A stretch of DNA of 27,316 nt from Stentor coeruleus (GCA_001970955.1 MPUH01000979.1:1-27316); one strand, 5' to 3'. Positions 17,085 through 26,405 are shown, counted from the first letter of the stretch. Program-made: numbers and translations. The notes: a model not told the origin generated them from the letters alone.

Positions 17085-18344
17085 ATGCAGATCGTGTGCC
17101 CTTATTGTAAAGACTACTTTAATCTCACTACCAAAACTCCTCAAAAACTCGATTGCGAGCATATTTTTTGCAAAAGCTGCATTGACTATCTATCCTATTT
17201 TAAGTGCTTAAGTACCTGCCCAATCGATGAGACTAAAGTAAATTTTTTTAAATCTGTTCAATGCGATAAAATCATAGCATATCTAAAATCATTATGTTCA
17301 GAACATTACAAAGAAAATAATTTATTATGTAAAAACCACTTCACTTTAATATGTGAAAATTGTGTATCAAATCATTCAGAATGCAAAAAACTTGAAGGAA
17401 ATTATAAAATTTTGACTGATCATATTGAAGAAGCAACAGTAAATTCTAAGAAAAAAGCATCTGATATATTGGAAATGATAAATAATTTTGATAAGGATAT
17501 ACATGGAAGTGAACTAGTATGGTTGAGAGAAGAATGTGAAAATGAAATTGAAAAATTACAGAAAATGAAAAATGATATTTATAAAGGAAAACAAATTGTG
17601 TTACCAAATTATGATTTAGTAAGTAAATTAAATGAAGAAACAGAAAATTTGAAAAGAAAAATATTTTTAAAGAGACCTGAAGAGAAACCTAATGTTATAT
17701 CATCAATTCCAATTAAAATAGGTCAAATGAATAATTATTTGGAATTTTTAAAAGATTATAAAGTTGTTTTGGAAAATGTTCAAAAAGATCCTGACTCTGA
17801 TAGTATAAGAAATATTTTATCAGTGGATGGTGAAAATGAACTTCCTAATCAAAATGAACTTCCTAATCAAAATGAACTAAAAGTGAATCAAGAAATTGAA
17901 ATAGCTAGCCAGTCATCTTATACTATGAATTTTTTTTTAAATGCAAAAGTTGTTGAGCAATCAAACAAAATTTATGCTGCATATTTTGAAAATATAGAAG
18001 AAAATAATTGGATTGTTAAAGGATTTGGCTTTGGAACCCCTGATAGCCCAGATAGTTTTGTTTACATACAAGAAATGAGTATTTCATATGATAATATTAC
18101 ATTTGCATTTAACAATATATACATTGAATATAATCCTAAAAGGATTTCAGAATTGATTTTATTTCCTGAACCTTTAATTGTGCTACCTTTTACGAGTATT
18201 TTTTTTTACATTCAGTTGACTGGAATAAATCATTATGTGTTTCATCAGCAATTATTTGATGAATATGCTAGAGTTTTAGATACTGATCTTGGAATGTTTA
18301 ATGATGAATTTCCTATTTTATATTTAACATTAGATTATGAATAA
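17085..18344 (+). CDS. RING-finger/B-box (TRIM-like) putative E3 ubiquitin ligase
   Basis: Encodes 419 residues from ATG at 17085 to TAA. The frame is open upstream to a TTG at 17064, but the ATG places the RING at the very N-terminus, as usual in TRIM-like proteins. RING ligands: C5, C8, C24, H26, C29, C32, C45 and D48. The last position is Asp (CPID) where Cys is usual, still a metal-capable ligand. B-box: C71, H74, C82, H85, C90, C93, H97 and C100. Residues about 115-200 are a coiled coil. A Glu/Asn/Pro-rich linker holds an 18-nt tandem repeat (ELPNQN twice). The C-terminal 140 residues look beta-rich (FYIQLTGINHYVFHQQLFDE) but match no domain I know; they would be the substrate-binding part. 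Family function: E2-dependent ubiquitin transfer. The gene converges on the ankyrin-SAM gene. Confidence 0.87.
   Translation: MQIVCPYCKDYFNLTTKTPQKLDCEHIFCKSCIDYLSYFKCLSTCPIDETKVNFFKSVQCDKIIAYLKSLCSEHYKENNLLCKNHFTLICENCVSNHSECKKLEGNYKILTDHIEEATVNSKKKASDILEMINNFDKDIHGSELVWLREECENEIEKLQKMKNDIYKGKQIVLPNYDLVSKLNEETENLKRKIFLKRPEEKPNVISSIPIKIGQMNNYLEFLKDYKVVLENVQKDPDSDSIRNILSVDGENELPNQNELPNQNELKVNQEIEIASQSSYTMNFFLNAKVVEQSNKIYAAYFENIEENNWIVKGFGFGTPDSPDSFVYIQEMSISYDNITFAFNNIYIEYNPKRISELILFPEPLIVLPFTSIFFYIQLTGINHYVFHQQLFDEYARVLDTDLGMFNDEFPILYLTLDYE
17835..17878 (+). repeat. 18-nt in-frame tandem repeat in the RING/B-box gene
   Basis: Two exact 18-nt copies (17835-17852, 17853-17870) plus 8 nt of a third. 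They encode repeated N-E-L-P-N-Q in the linker before the C-terminal domain. Frame-preserving, so copy number may vary without breaking the gene. Confidence 0.85.
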
Positions 18345-18542
18345 TCTAGTTTTGAATTGATATTTAAGAATACGTAGAAGATGGTTACTTTAATTTATCA
18401 TAACTCACATATTTTCCCTATACCATAATTTATCTTCCTAACACTATCTTATTAAATACAATCCTCTCACCCCAACAATTCTCAACCCAATCCCATTAAA
18501 AAAACAAACAGCATTAAACATTTCTATTATTCCATAAACAAT

Positions 18543-20033
18543 CTAAAACACCACACACGATTCACAAGCCGCTGAATTCGCATTCCTTTCAATCAACACT
18601 TCTCTTTTTTTAACACAATTCCTATTAAGAAACTGTGAATCTTCTTTAAGCTTAGACAAAATCCTATGTCTATACCCAGGTTTATCCACTCCAATTTCCT
18701 TCAAATCCTCAGCAGTAATTTCCCACGCAGTATTCATAACTTCAATCATATCTTCTAAATCCTGATATCCAGCTTGTGTGAATTTCCCAAGAACTTCCTT
18801 AAGATTTAATGTTTCAAGCCAAGTCTCTAAAGGTGGCATATTAAGTATCCCAACATTACTTGGCACATTAGCCGTACAACAAGTAAAAGGGTTTTTAGCT
18901 TGAGGTTTTATTATATTTTCTTTAGTCACAAGGTTATCAAGGGCAATTAATAATCTTTTTCTATGTCCCTGTTTATGAATACCTATTTCAATAAGAGATT
19001 TTTCTGTTATAGGCATAGAAGAAGCCATTTGATAAATAAGTTGGCTTAAATCATCATATCCAGCACTTATTAATAACCCATAAAGTTCTTCTAGTTTAAT
19101 TTTCATAAGCCAGTTATAAAGTTCAGGGTTTCTTTCTGTGCCACCAAAAGATATGATTTTATCTTTGCCCATACGGATATCAAAAGCGGTTTTTTCAGCA
19201 TCAGGTTCAAAAATCGAACTGGTGTTTTGACTTGGCCCATTAGCTTTAACTGTATCTACTGAAGCTCTAACTTTTTCTCTGATTTTCTTGTGGATGTCTT
19301 CAAACTGTTTGACGTGGATTTCTAAAGAACGACAATCACTATTTAATGAAATATCAGAATTACTTCGTGAAAGTATTGGTGATACAACACCAATTGATGG
19401 TTTTTCCATAGTAGCATTTTCTAATATATCTGAAGGTTCAGGACTAGGTATAAAAAGTGAGTTATTACAAAGCATATTCAAAATATCAGAACTTCTAGCT
19501 ATATCTTTAACTGTTTTCCCATGTTTATCCCTAATCTCAATATTTGCCCCATTCTGTAATAATAATGCTACAATATTTGCATATGAATAATCAACAGCAT
19601 AATGTATTGGAGTTTTACCAAATGTATGATTTTGTATATTTGGGTTAGCTTTAGCTTCTAAAAGAATTTTTGCCATGTCTGTATCTCCTTTAAAACATGA
19701 TAAATGTAATGGGGTTTCTCCATCATTTTGTTGAATATCAGGATCAGCATTGTGTTTAAGAAGGAGTTCAGCTATTTTGTATTGACGATTGTCTGCTGCT
19801 TGATGTAAAGCGGTATCGCCCATTTTAGTTTTGATATTTGGATCAGCTCCTGATATTAGCATTTGTTCAGAAGTGTCATAGTGCCCACATATTACTGATC
19901 TATATAAGCCGGTCCATCCAAGTTTTCCGTCTTTTTCGTTGATACCACTTGGGTATTGAAGAATAGCATCTTTTAGAAGGGAAAGGTCACCAAGGCGGCA
20001 GGCTCTTTGGATGTCTTCGCTGGAGTTTTCCAT
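18543..20033 (-). CDS. Ankyrin-repeat, tandem-SAM scaffold with C-terminal CaaX box
   Basis: Encodes 496 residues; ATG at 20033, TAG stop. About five ankyrin repeats cover residues 6-190 (GWTGLYRSVICGHYD; GDTALHQAADNRQYKIAELL; GETPLHLSCFKGDTDMAKIL; GKTPIHYAVDYSYANIVALL). A Ser-rich linker (about 195-235) and a short helix follow. Two SAM domains are at about 302-368 (LYNWLMKIKLEELYGLLISA ... EIGIHKQGHRKRLL) and 402-465 (LETWLETLNLKEVLGKFTQA ... EIGVDKPGYRHRIL). The protein ends in C-V-V-F, a CaaX prenylation signal, with another Cys at 490 that could be palmitoylated. Ankyrin and SAM modules bind proteins and SAM domains polymerise, so this is probably a membrane-anchored scaffold (inference). 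Architecture recalls animal ANKS proteins, but the lipid anchor is distinctive. Confidence 0.94.
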   Translation of the reverse strand: MENSSEDIQRACRLGDLSLLKDAILQYPSGINEKDGKLGWTGLYRSVICGHYDTSEQMLISGADPNIKTKMGDTALHQAADNRQYKIAELLLKHNADPDIQQNDGETPLHLSCFKGDTDMAKILLEAKANPNIQNHTFGKTPIHYAVDYSYANIVALLLQNGANIEIRDKHGKTVKDIARSSDILNMLCNNSLFIPSPEPSDILENATMEKPSIGVVSPILSRSNSDISLNSDCRSLEIHVKQFEDIHKKIREKVRASVDTVKANGPSQNTSSIFEPDAEKTAFDIRMGKDKIISFGGTERNPELYNWLMKIKLEELYGLLISAGYDDLSQLIYQMASSMPITEKSLIEIGIHKQGHRKRLLIALDNLVTKENIIKPQAKNPFTCCTANVPSNVGILNMPPLETWLETLNLKEVLGKFTQAGYQDLEDMIEVMNTAWEITAEDLKEIGVDKPGYRHRILSKLKEDSQFLNRNCVKKREVLIERNANSAACESCVVF

Positions 20034-20465
20034 TTAAATTATTCAAATTTGAATATCGAATCTAACTTATTCAGATTTTCCCTCTTTTTGTATTTTTTTT
20101 GCAGTTTTCCCAGTTTTTAAGTGATGGGCACTTGGTATGAAGCTTTTGAGAGGAGTTATTGTAAATTTACTACTTAAAAAATTATGTTTTTTATTTGTAA
20201 TTGTGATATTTGTTGTTTATGTTAAGAGGTTATTTTTTCTTATTAAATTGTGTTTTGATTTTTTAATGATTCTTGTTTTTAGTTTACGTAGAATATAATA
20301 TTCAATTAATTTTCGAGGTTTCTTTTAAACTTCTGATTTGTTTATAGTTTAATAAAATTATTTACCAATAATAAAAAACATAACCTTAGTATTATTATTA
20401 ACAACATAACCATAGCTTATATTCGTCTTTAAATGAAAATCATAATAAATTACCTATGTCGTCTA
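20034..20465. other. Spacer between two minus-strand genes
   Basis: No gene seen. The side next to the start of the ankyrin-SAM gene (20034-20300) is G/T-rich on plus, that is C-rich and G-poor on the sense strand. The side next to the end of the otubain-like gene is G-poor on plus, that is C-poor on sense. A 13-nt palindrome GAATATAATATTC is at 20291-20303, close to the change. Confidence 0.5.
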
Positions 20466-23400
20466 TTAAACTTTATTTTTATTCAAAGTAATAGTACCAA
20501 GAATATCTATTTCATAATCATGGTATTTCCTCCCACAGCCTATACAAAATGAAAATTCTCGAATTCTGCAATACGAACATATTTGACAAACATTATTTGA
20601 GTCTCCACATTCAACAACCGTAAACTCTTCGTTTTCCTTTTTTCGATTGCAACTTATGCATATTTTCATTCTTTTATCATCAAATTCCGAGCTTGAAATA
20701 TTAGATTTTCTTAATTGGTCACTTTCATAAAACTGAGGCTGATAATTACCTGGAGGTCCGAAATTATGTGATTGTTTCACAAACTGAGCTTCGTTTTGTT
20801 TTTCTTCAGGTTGAGAAAATGGATTTTTGAATTGATTATCATCAAATTTTTGTATAGGTGGACATCCTTGAAAAGGTAAATAATTTTTTATAGGAGGTGT
20901 AGGTAAAATACTATTTTTTTGAAGAGGATTATAAGGGTTTTGATAATTAAAATGATCTAAATTTGGTTTTTCCATATTATTGTAATATGGTATAGGGATT
21001 TCTTGATTGTTGATTACTGAAGGCATTGGAATATCTGGTATCTTATGAACCTCAGGTTCTTTTTTAATTTGGCTTACATGTAAAGGTGGAATAGGTATTT
21101 GTATAGGATGAGGTATAGGATTTGAAACTATAGGATATTGTGGAGGTTTAAAATTGTCAACAATTGGAGGGATGGGTAATTGTGGAAATGGTACGGCACT
21201 ATTGTTTTTTTGTTGGATTGGGTTAGGAGAATTTGTTTGAGGGTTTGCAAAGGATAAAGCTTGAGAATCTGTATTTTTAAGGTAATTATCTGGAATTGGA
21301 GGTGCTGGAAATTGTAAACTCGTTTTTAATTGTTGATTTGATGCTAATGGTATATTTGGGACTATTGGGGGTTTTATTAATGGCTTACTAGGATATTCTA
21401 GATTAGGATTTTGAGGAATAATATCAGAGTTTTTTTGTTCTCCTTCTGTTTTTATATTTGAATATTGAGGGATTTGAGACAATGGAGGTAATGGAGAGAA
21501 ATTGTTTGGACTTTTCTGCATAGTATTCAAGTTTGGTGGTAAAGGAAATGGATTTTTCATACCTGTTGAGGGATTAATTACAGGCAATATCAGGTTTATT
21601 TGAGGTGAGGATTGTTTTTCTATATCCATAGGAAAGTTTGGGGGGTTTTGAGGAAGTTCATTAAGGATTTTCGGTATTTGATATAAGTTTGTTTGAGATA
21701 ATTGATTAAATGGCATTGATGGAGGTATTAAATCTGGATTTGGTAAAACAGGTGGAACTGGATTTGGTAAAACAGGTGGAACTGGATTTGGTAAAACTGG
21801 TGGAACTGGATAAAAGTTCTGGTTTTTGGTATCTATAGGCACAGGCNTGGTGGAACTGGATAAAAGTTCTGGTTTTTGGTATCTATAGGCACAGGCATAG
21901 GAAACTTGTTTTCATATTGAGGTTTGCTTTCTGAATTTAAAGGAATAGATGGGAAATTCGATGGAATTGGAACAGGATTTTTTGGCTCTTGTAATATTTT
22001 TGCAGGCATATGAGAAACTAGATTTGTTGGGACTATCGGAATTTGATTACTTAGATTTTTTGATAAATTTGGTGGAATTGGAGGAGGATTTTGAATTAGA
22101 TTTTGGATTAGATTTTTATTGTCTGGTAAAGGCTTTACTTGAGGCAATTGTGAATCTGGAACAAGTGGAAAGGTGCTTTGTGGTGTGGAAGAGAATTTTG
22201 GACTTTGGGGATTTTGATGATACTGAAATGGAGGTATTATTCCTGTTCCTTGTGGCATATTGGGAATTAGAATCGGATTAAAATTAGGTTTCTGATTTTG
22301 TTCATTAAAATTTTCCTTCTTATCTTCTCCTTCTTTCTCTTTAGATAACACTGGTACAGCATTTTCAAACTTTTTCTCAGGCACTTGATATTTATTCCCA
22401 ACATCTTTATTTTCTTCTATAATATTCAATCCATTTTCAGTATGTGGGAGTATAAAAGTCATAGTTTGAGTACTTAAATTCAAATCTTTTTTATAATCAT
22501 CATTTGCCTCCGTTTTCCAAGTTGAATCAGTTTGACTAAAACCCACTTTATTCGGATTCTTGAAATCATCTAAAGGAATTTCTTTTTTAACAATCATCAA
22601 GTTACTTGCTTTAATATTAGATGGAATAACCATATCAGATATTTTTTGTTTATCATAAATCATCTGTTTATTTTCAAAACTGCTATTATTTGAAGAAAAT
22701 ATATTTTTTTCATGATTTTCCTCTTGTATTTTATTAGGCATAGCAGGAGCTTCAGGGAGTACATGCGCATTTTCCTGAGTTTTTAAAAAAATGTTTTTGT
22801 TTTCAGTAGGTAAAGGCCCTGATAATACAGGTGGAGGTGGTCCAGTTTTTTTCTCTTCATTAGGTTTATTAATTATAAAATCACTTGTCATATTATTAAA
22901 TCCTTGTAAATGATGATCTAAAGGTTTATTTTTAGAGTTGAAATAGTCATCTGAAATCTCCTTTAGTGGTGGAGGTGGTAAAATAGGGTTTTTTATGTTA
23001 TTCCCTTGAGGTTTATTATTTTCAGGTATAATATTTTGGCTTGTATTGTTTAGTACTTCTGTAGGAGGTGGGGTTTGAAAAGGGTTTTTATTTTGAGGAT
23101 AGTTTGAGTTATTTAGAAAAATGGACTGTGGTTCAGAAGGATTATTAGGAGGATTAGGGATAGAAAAACTTTGTGGCAATATTTTCTGAGGCTGCATCTG
23201 AGGATTAGTTTCAGACTTCAAGTTCGTAAAATCAGGTTTCTGAACTGAACTCGGTAGAGAATTAGGAATTTCATTAATATTTTCAATTGGAACCTTTAAA
23301 TTTGGATTTGAATTACAGTTTTGAACTAGCTTATCTCCAGAAACACCCATATTAACATCTAGACTATTTCTTGGAAACCAGTTTTCTTCAGAATTTCTCA

Positions 23401-24409
23401 TAGTAAATGCACCAAGCTGTTCTTTTGACCCTGAATTTTTAACATCAATACTCTGATAATTGTTTGATTTTAAAACTAAAGGTGGAGGTCCTTTAGCTGA
23501 ATTTTGAAAATTCAATGATGCAGGTCTTTGATTTTTTCCTTTGACAGCATTTGGGATTTTATTTTGATTTTCCAAATTGCTTTGATTAAGCAAATTATTT
23601 GTATTCTCAGGATTATCAACCCCTGGTTGAACTATAGGATTTGATAAAACTTGTTCTTTAGATACAAAATTTTCACTTGGCATAAGTTTTGAAAGTTGTC
23701 CCTTATCATTTTTAGACACAATTTCCTTTCCACTAATAATCATCAAAGGGTTTTCTTCAAGCATTAAACTATCAAACCCTTCAACTAAATCTATCTCAAA
23801 CATTTTTCTAAAATATAATAAAGATATTTCCCCAGCTTCAAATTTCAAATATACCACAGGTAAAGGTTCAGGAAAACTTGAGTACTCTTTTCTCTCGCCG
23901 TTTTCAAGAACTATAAAATTAATGCGAAACTTTAAACTTAATTCTGATAGTATCTCACTTATCATAATTTCTGAATCATTGTATATTGATTGTATCATTT
24001 TCTCATTTCCTTTAAAAATTTCTGTTAGTAATAATTTCATACCTTTTTCTAAAGATTCAGCATAATTTTCTCTAGAGCTTTCTATATAAATATTAAGCCA
24101 ATTTATTCTTTTTGATATAGGGTACTTGGAATCTGTTAATTGTTCGTAAATTTGATAAAAGGTTTGAATTTGAGTATTTATTTGGAAATTGTAAGCTAGT
24201 TGAAAAACTTCAAACTTTTTCGAATTAAATACTTCTTTGATATGGGTTATAACTTTTTTACTTGGTTGGGCTGAGTAGCGGATGAGTATTTGGAATATCC
24301 CAACACTTAGGGAAAGGGTAAAATTTCCGGGGCCTGAAAAGGATTCTTGACAAACTATTCCTGGCAATAATGGGCTTTTAAAAGATTTTTTTGGAGAGAC
24401 TCTTGACAT
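20466..24409 (-). CDS. Otubain-like pseudoprotease with long Pro/Asn-rich region and C-terminal Cys cluster
   Basis: One gene that appears as two ORFs (24409-21833 and 21842-20466) because of an assembly scar at 21798-21896. Omitting 50 nt gives one 1297-residue frame, ATG at 24409, TAA at 20468-20466. Residues about 20-205 match the otubain (OTU, C65) fold, with the block order and about 165-residue spacing of human OTUB1. The catalytic G-D-G-N-C motif is G26-P-G-N-F30, and the H-Y-D-x-L-Y motif near the end is EISLLY (194-199). Asp, Cys and His are thus all lost, and it cannot be a cysteine protease. It may still bind ubiquitin or regulate another enzyme (inference). Residues about 230-1225 are disordered and rich in Pro, Asn, Gln and Lys, with PPPP-type tracts suitable for SH3 or profilin binding. 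The last 65 residues hold eight Cys spaced C-x2-C-x13-C-x6-C-x2-C-x2-C-x7-C-x2-C, probably a double zinc-binding module. No formin or WH2 domain is present. Confidence 0.88.
21736..21807 (-). repeat. 24-nt tandem repeat encoding PNPVPPVL
   Basis: Three copies (21736-21759, 21760-21783, 21784-21807), the third with one base change. In the minus-strand protein they give PNPVPPVL-type octapeptides. The assembly scar begins inside the last copy, so the true copy number is uncertain. Confidence 0.88.
21798..21896. other. Assembly scar: exact 49-nt duplication around a single N
   Basis: 21798-21846 and 21848-21896 are identical with N at 21847. Removing one copy plus N (50 nt) joins the two flanking minus-strand ORFs exactly in frame: the distance between their frames is 2567 nt, and 2567 minus 50 is divisible by 3. 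The protein overlap (PIDTKNQNFYPVPP on both sides) agrees. Confidence 0.95.
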
Positions 24410-24803
24410 TATTATTATAGATGTAGAATATTGTAGAGTCTTAATAAAATTATAGCATAAATGAAAAATTAGTGTTTTTAAAGGATGATGATGCTTTATA
24501 TGGTTAATAAGGAAATTTGTATGGTGAAGTAAGCTGAAATGTTATTTAATAGTAGCTTTTTATAGAATAAAAAATTTAATTATGTATTTTATTGTTGTTA
24601 TGCTTATAATTATTTGTTTATATTGTTGATTTATGATTGAGTTTATTATTTTTTTGGTATTAACATAAATAGATTGTTGAGCTTTTATGAATTTTAGTAG
24701 GTATAAAAACTTTATACACTCAAAATATGAAAAAGATAAGGTTATACAATAGGGAAAAAATATAAAAACTTTCACAGTGAATTCTAAGTAACTTTTATCT
24801 AAA
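24410..24803. other. Spacer between otubain-like and leishmanolysin genes
   Basis: No gene supported; a 71-codon minus ORF (24775-24560) rich in Ile/Tyr/Lys was rejected. TATAATA on the minus strand lies just before the ATG of the otubain-like gene (plus positions 24413-24419). A perfect hairpin GTATAAA-AAC-TTTATAC is at 24701-24717, close to where G-rich plus-strand sequence ends. Confidence 0.5.
24701..24717. repeat. Small perfect hairpin, 7-bp arms, 3-nt loop
   Basis: GTATAAA (24701-24707) and TTTATAC (24711-24717) pair around AAC. It is 87 nt beyond the leishmanolysin stop codon on the minus strand, a plausible place for a transcript end. AT-rich, so chance is possible. Confidence 0.45.
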
Positions 24804-26405
24804 CTAAGCTATTATTAATAATCCTAATCCAGCTAAGATTTCCCAAAAACCTGAATACTTACTGTAATTGTAATTGCTAGGAACATCGCTGTTATTGCAA
24901 TCGTTAGGAATATCATTACAAAGGTTGCAGTCACTATAATTGTTCAAACTAGAATCAGCACAAACTCCACTGCTACATTCAGTACCAAAACAGTTATTCA
25001 AGCATGGCTCAACTCTACAAATAGCTTCAATATCTGGACATTTTAACTTTCCATGAAATCCCGGAACATCCATCATATCCCCAGTTTTAATACACTTTAT
25101 AATATTATCACCAATATAAATCTCAACAAAATTGTCCGTACATGCTATTTTATGGCATGCTGCATGTGTAATTTCATAATTTTTAGTTAATGAATAAGTT
25201 CCTTCAATGCATCGGCAATTTTCACATACTTCTTCCATAAAATCTGAATTAGGACAACCAGGAAGTCTGCAGTTGAAATTACCTGCAACAATAGGACAAT
25301 AGTCAGTAAGTTTATTACCTCCTAAATTAGGATCAGAGTAGTATTGATATTCTTTAGGAAGTGCAGCACTATTTTCAATAAGATAGCATTTTCCTCTGCT
25401 AAGATAATCATGGGTGCATAAGCTTTCAGCATGTGTATCATTACAAAACATTCTTGATATTGGTTCATCGTTAATAATACATTTCTTTTCATGGAAATTA
25501 CAACCTTCTTTATATCCGAAATTTATTGTCTGAGCATAGCTATAGTCAGGTTGGTACCAACTGGAGTCTTCAAAAGCTGCTAAGGTGAATTCAGAATAAA
25601 CAAAATCGGTAAAAACTGCTTGAGGGTTCATCAAATCATTAAATGCTATGCGGGAATTCCAGTGAGAATAAGCTGTGCCTGAGCCACCTTGTGTTTCTAA
25701 CTCAAGGCCAGGGAGAGAATTACAGTTAAATGCCTCTCTTGCTCTTTTAACCACATTTGGAGTGATCATATATACCGTAGGAGTATCTCTTACAGTCTCA
25801 TTTATATAAAAATTATCTCCATACATTTCCCCGTTTTGATCAATAAAATATGGGAAAAAGCTTGTGCTAAACCCAAGTGCATGAGTAAATTCATGTGTAA
25901 GAACTGCAACTAGTAATCTCGAATCATAATCGTCAGTATAAGCTGTATTGATTTCAATAAAACCTATAATAGGTTGTTTAGTAGCAGAGTCTTGTGCACA
26001 TGATGAAGCTCTAGCAGCAAAGCTTTGTGAGCTATCAAAAGTCTCTATAAGTAAAACATAATAATCAGCCTCAATATATTTCCCATAAAAATCTTTTGCA
26101 CTTAAATCGCAGGAATAAGTATCAGAATTTGAATCCCAATTAAGTCCTTCTAAATATCTATGAACTTTAAGAGCATTTGCATAATAATCAATAGCCGCTT
26201 CTAAATATTGAGAGTATTTAGCTTTTGATTCTTTACTCATATTTGACCAATCTGCTTCAACTCTAAGCGAGCTCCAGCTTGAATCTCTTTCTAGTGCAAG
26301 AAATCTTTTTGGTTTGTCTTGCCTAACCAATTCATCATGCCCACAAAACCGCATTTCGCTTTGGACAAAATTCAAAAATAGTGTAAGCAGGATAAATTTA
26401 AACAT
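24804..26405 (-). CDS. Leishmanolysin (GP63, M8) family metalloprotease
   Basis: Encodes 533 residues; ATG at 26405, TAG stop. Residues 1-16 are a signal peptide (FKFILLTLFLNFVQS). FCGHDELVR (20-28) resembles the conserved Cys-His-Asp propeptide segment of GP63 that may hold the enzyme inactive. The zinc site is HEFTHALGF (171-179: H171, E172, H175). The third metzincin ligand is H248 in AYSHWNSR, followed by the Met-turn DLMNPQ (M259). Residues 300-500 are Cys-rich, including an EGF-like stretch (CLNNCFGTECSSGVC). The protein ends in a short hydrophobic tail (FWEILAGLGLLIIA), suggesting a GPI anchor or membrane tail. Several N-x-S/T sequons fit secretion. Length and motifs are those of an intact, active surface or secreted zinc endopeptidase. 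In free-living ciliates these are multigene families of unclear role, probably digestion or surface turnover. Confidence 0.97.
   Translation of the reverse strand: MFKFILLTLFLNFVQSEMRFCGHDELVRQDKPKRFLALERDSSWSSLRVEADWSNMSKESKAKYSQYLEAAIDYYANALKVHRYLEGLNWDSNSDTYSCDLSAKDFYGKYIEADYYVLLIETFDSSQSFAARASSCAQDSATKQPIIGFIEINTAYTDDYDSRLLVAVLTHEFTHALGFSTSFFPYFIDQNGEMYGDNFYINETVRDTPTVYMITPNVVKRAREAFNCNSLPGLELETQGGSGTAYSHWNSRIAFNDLMNPQAVFTDFVYSEFTLAAFEDSSWYQPDYSYAQTINFGYKEGCNFHEKKCIINDEPISRMFCNDTHAESLCTHDYLSRGKCYLIENSAALPKEYQYYSDPNLGGNKLTDYCPIVAGNFNCRLPGCPNSDFMEEVCENCRCIEGTYSLTKNYEITHAACHKIACTDNFVEIYIGDNIIKCIKTGDMMDVPGFHGKLKCPDIEAICRVEPCLNNCFGTECSSGVCADSSLNNYSDCNLCNDIPNDCNNSDVPSNYNYSKYSGFWEILAGLGLLIIA

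Noticed and set aside
20466-21842. Separate Pro-rich protein (formin- or WASP-like)
   Set aside because: It is the C-terminal part of the otubain-like gene; there is no FH2, WH2 or CA motif, and its apparent start Met lies in the duplicated scar.
24560-24775. Minus-strand ORF of 71 codons between the otubain-like and leishmanolysin genes
   Set aside because: Low-complexity Ile/Tyr/Lys content, no motif, located in a normal spacer.
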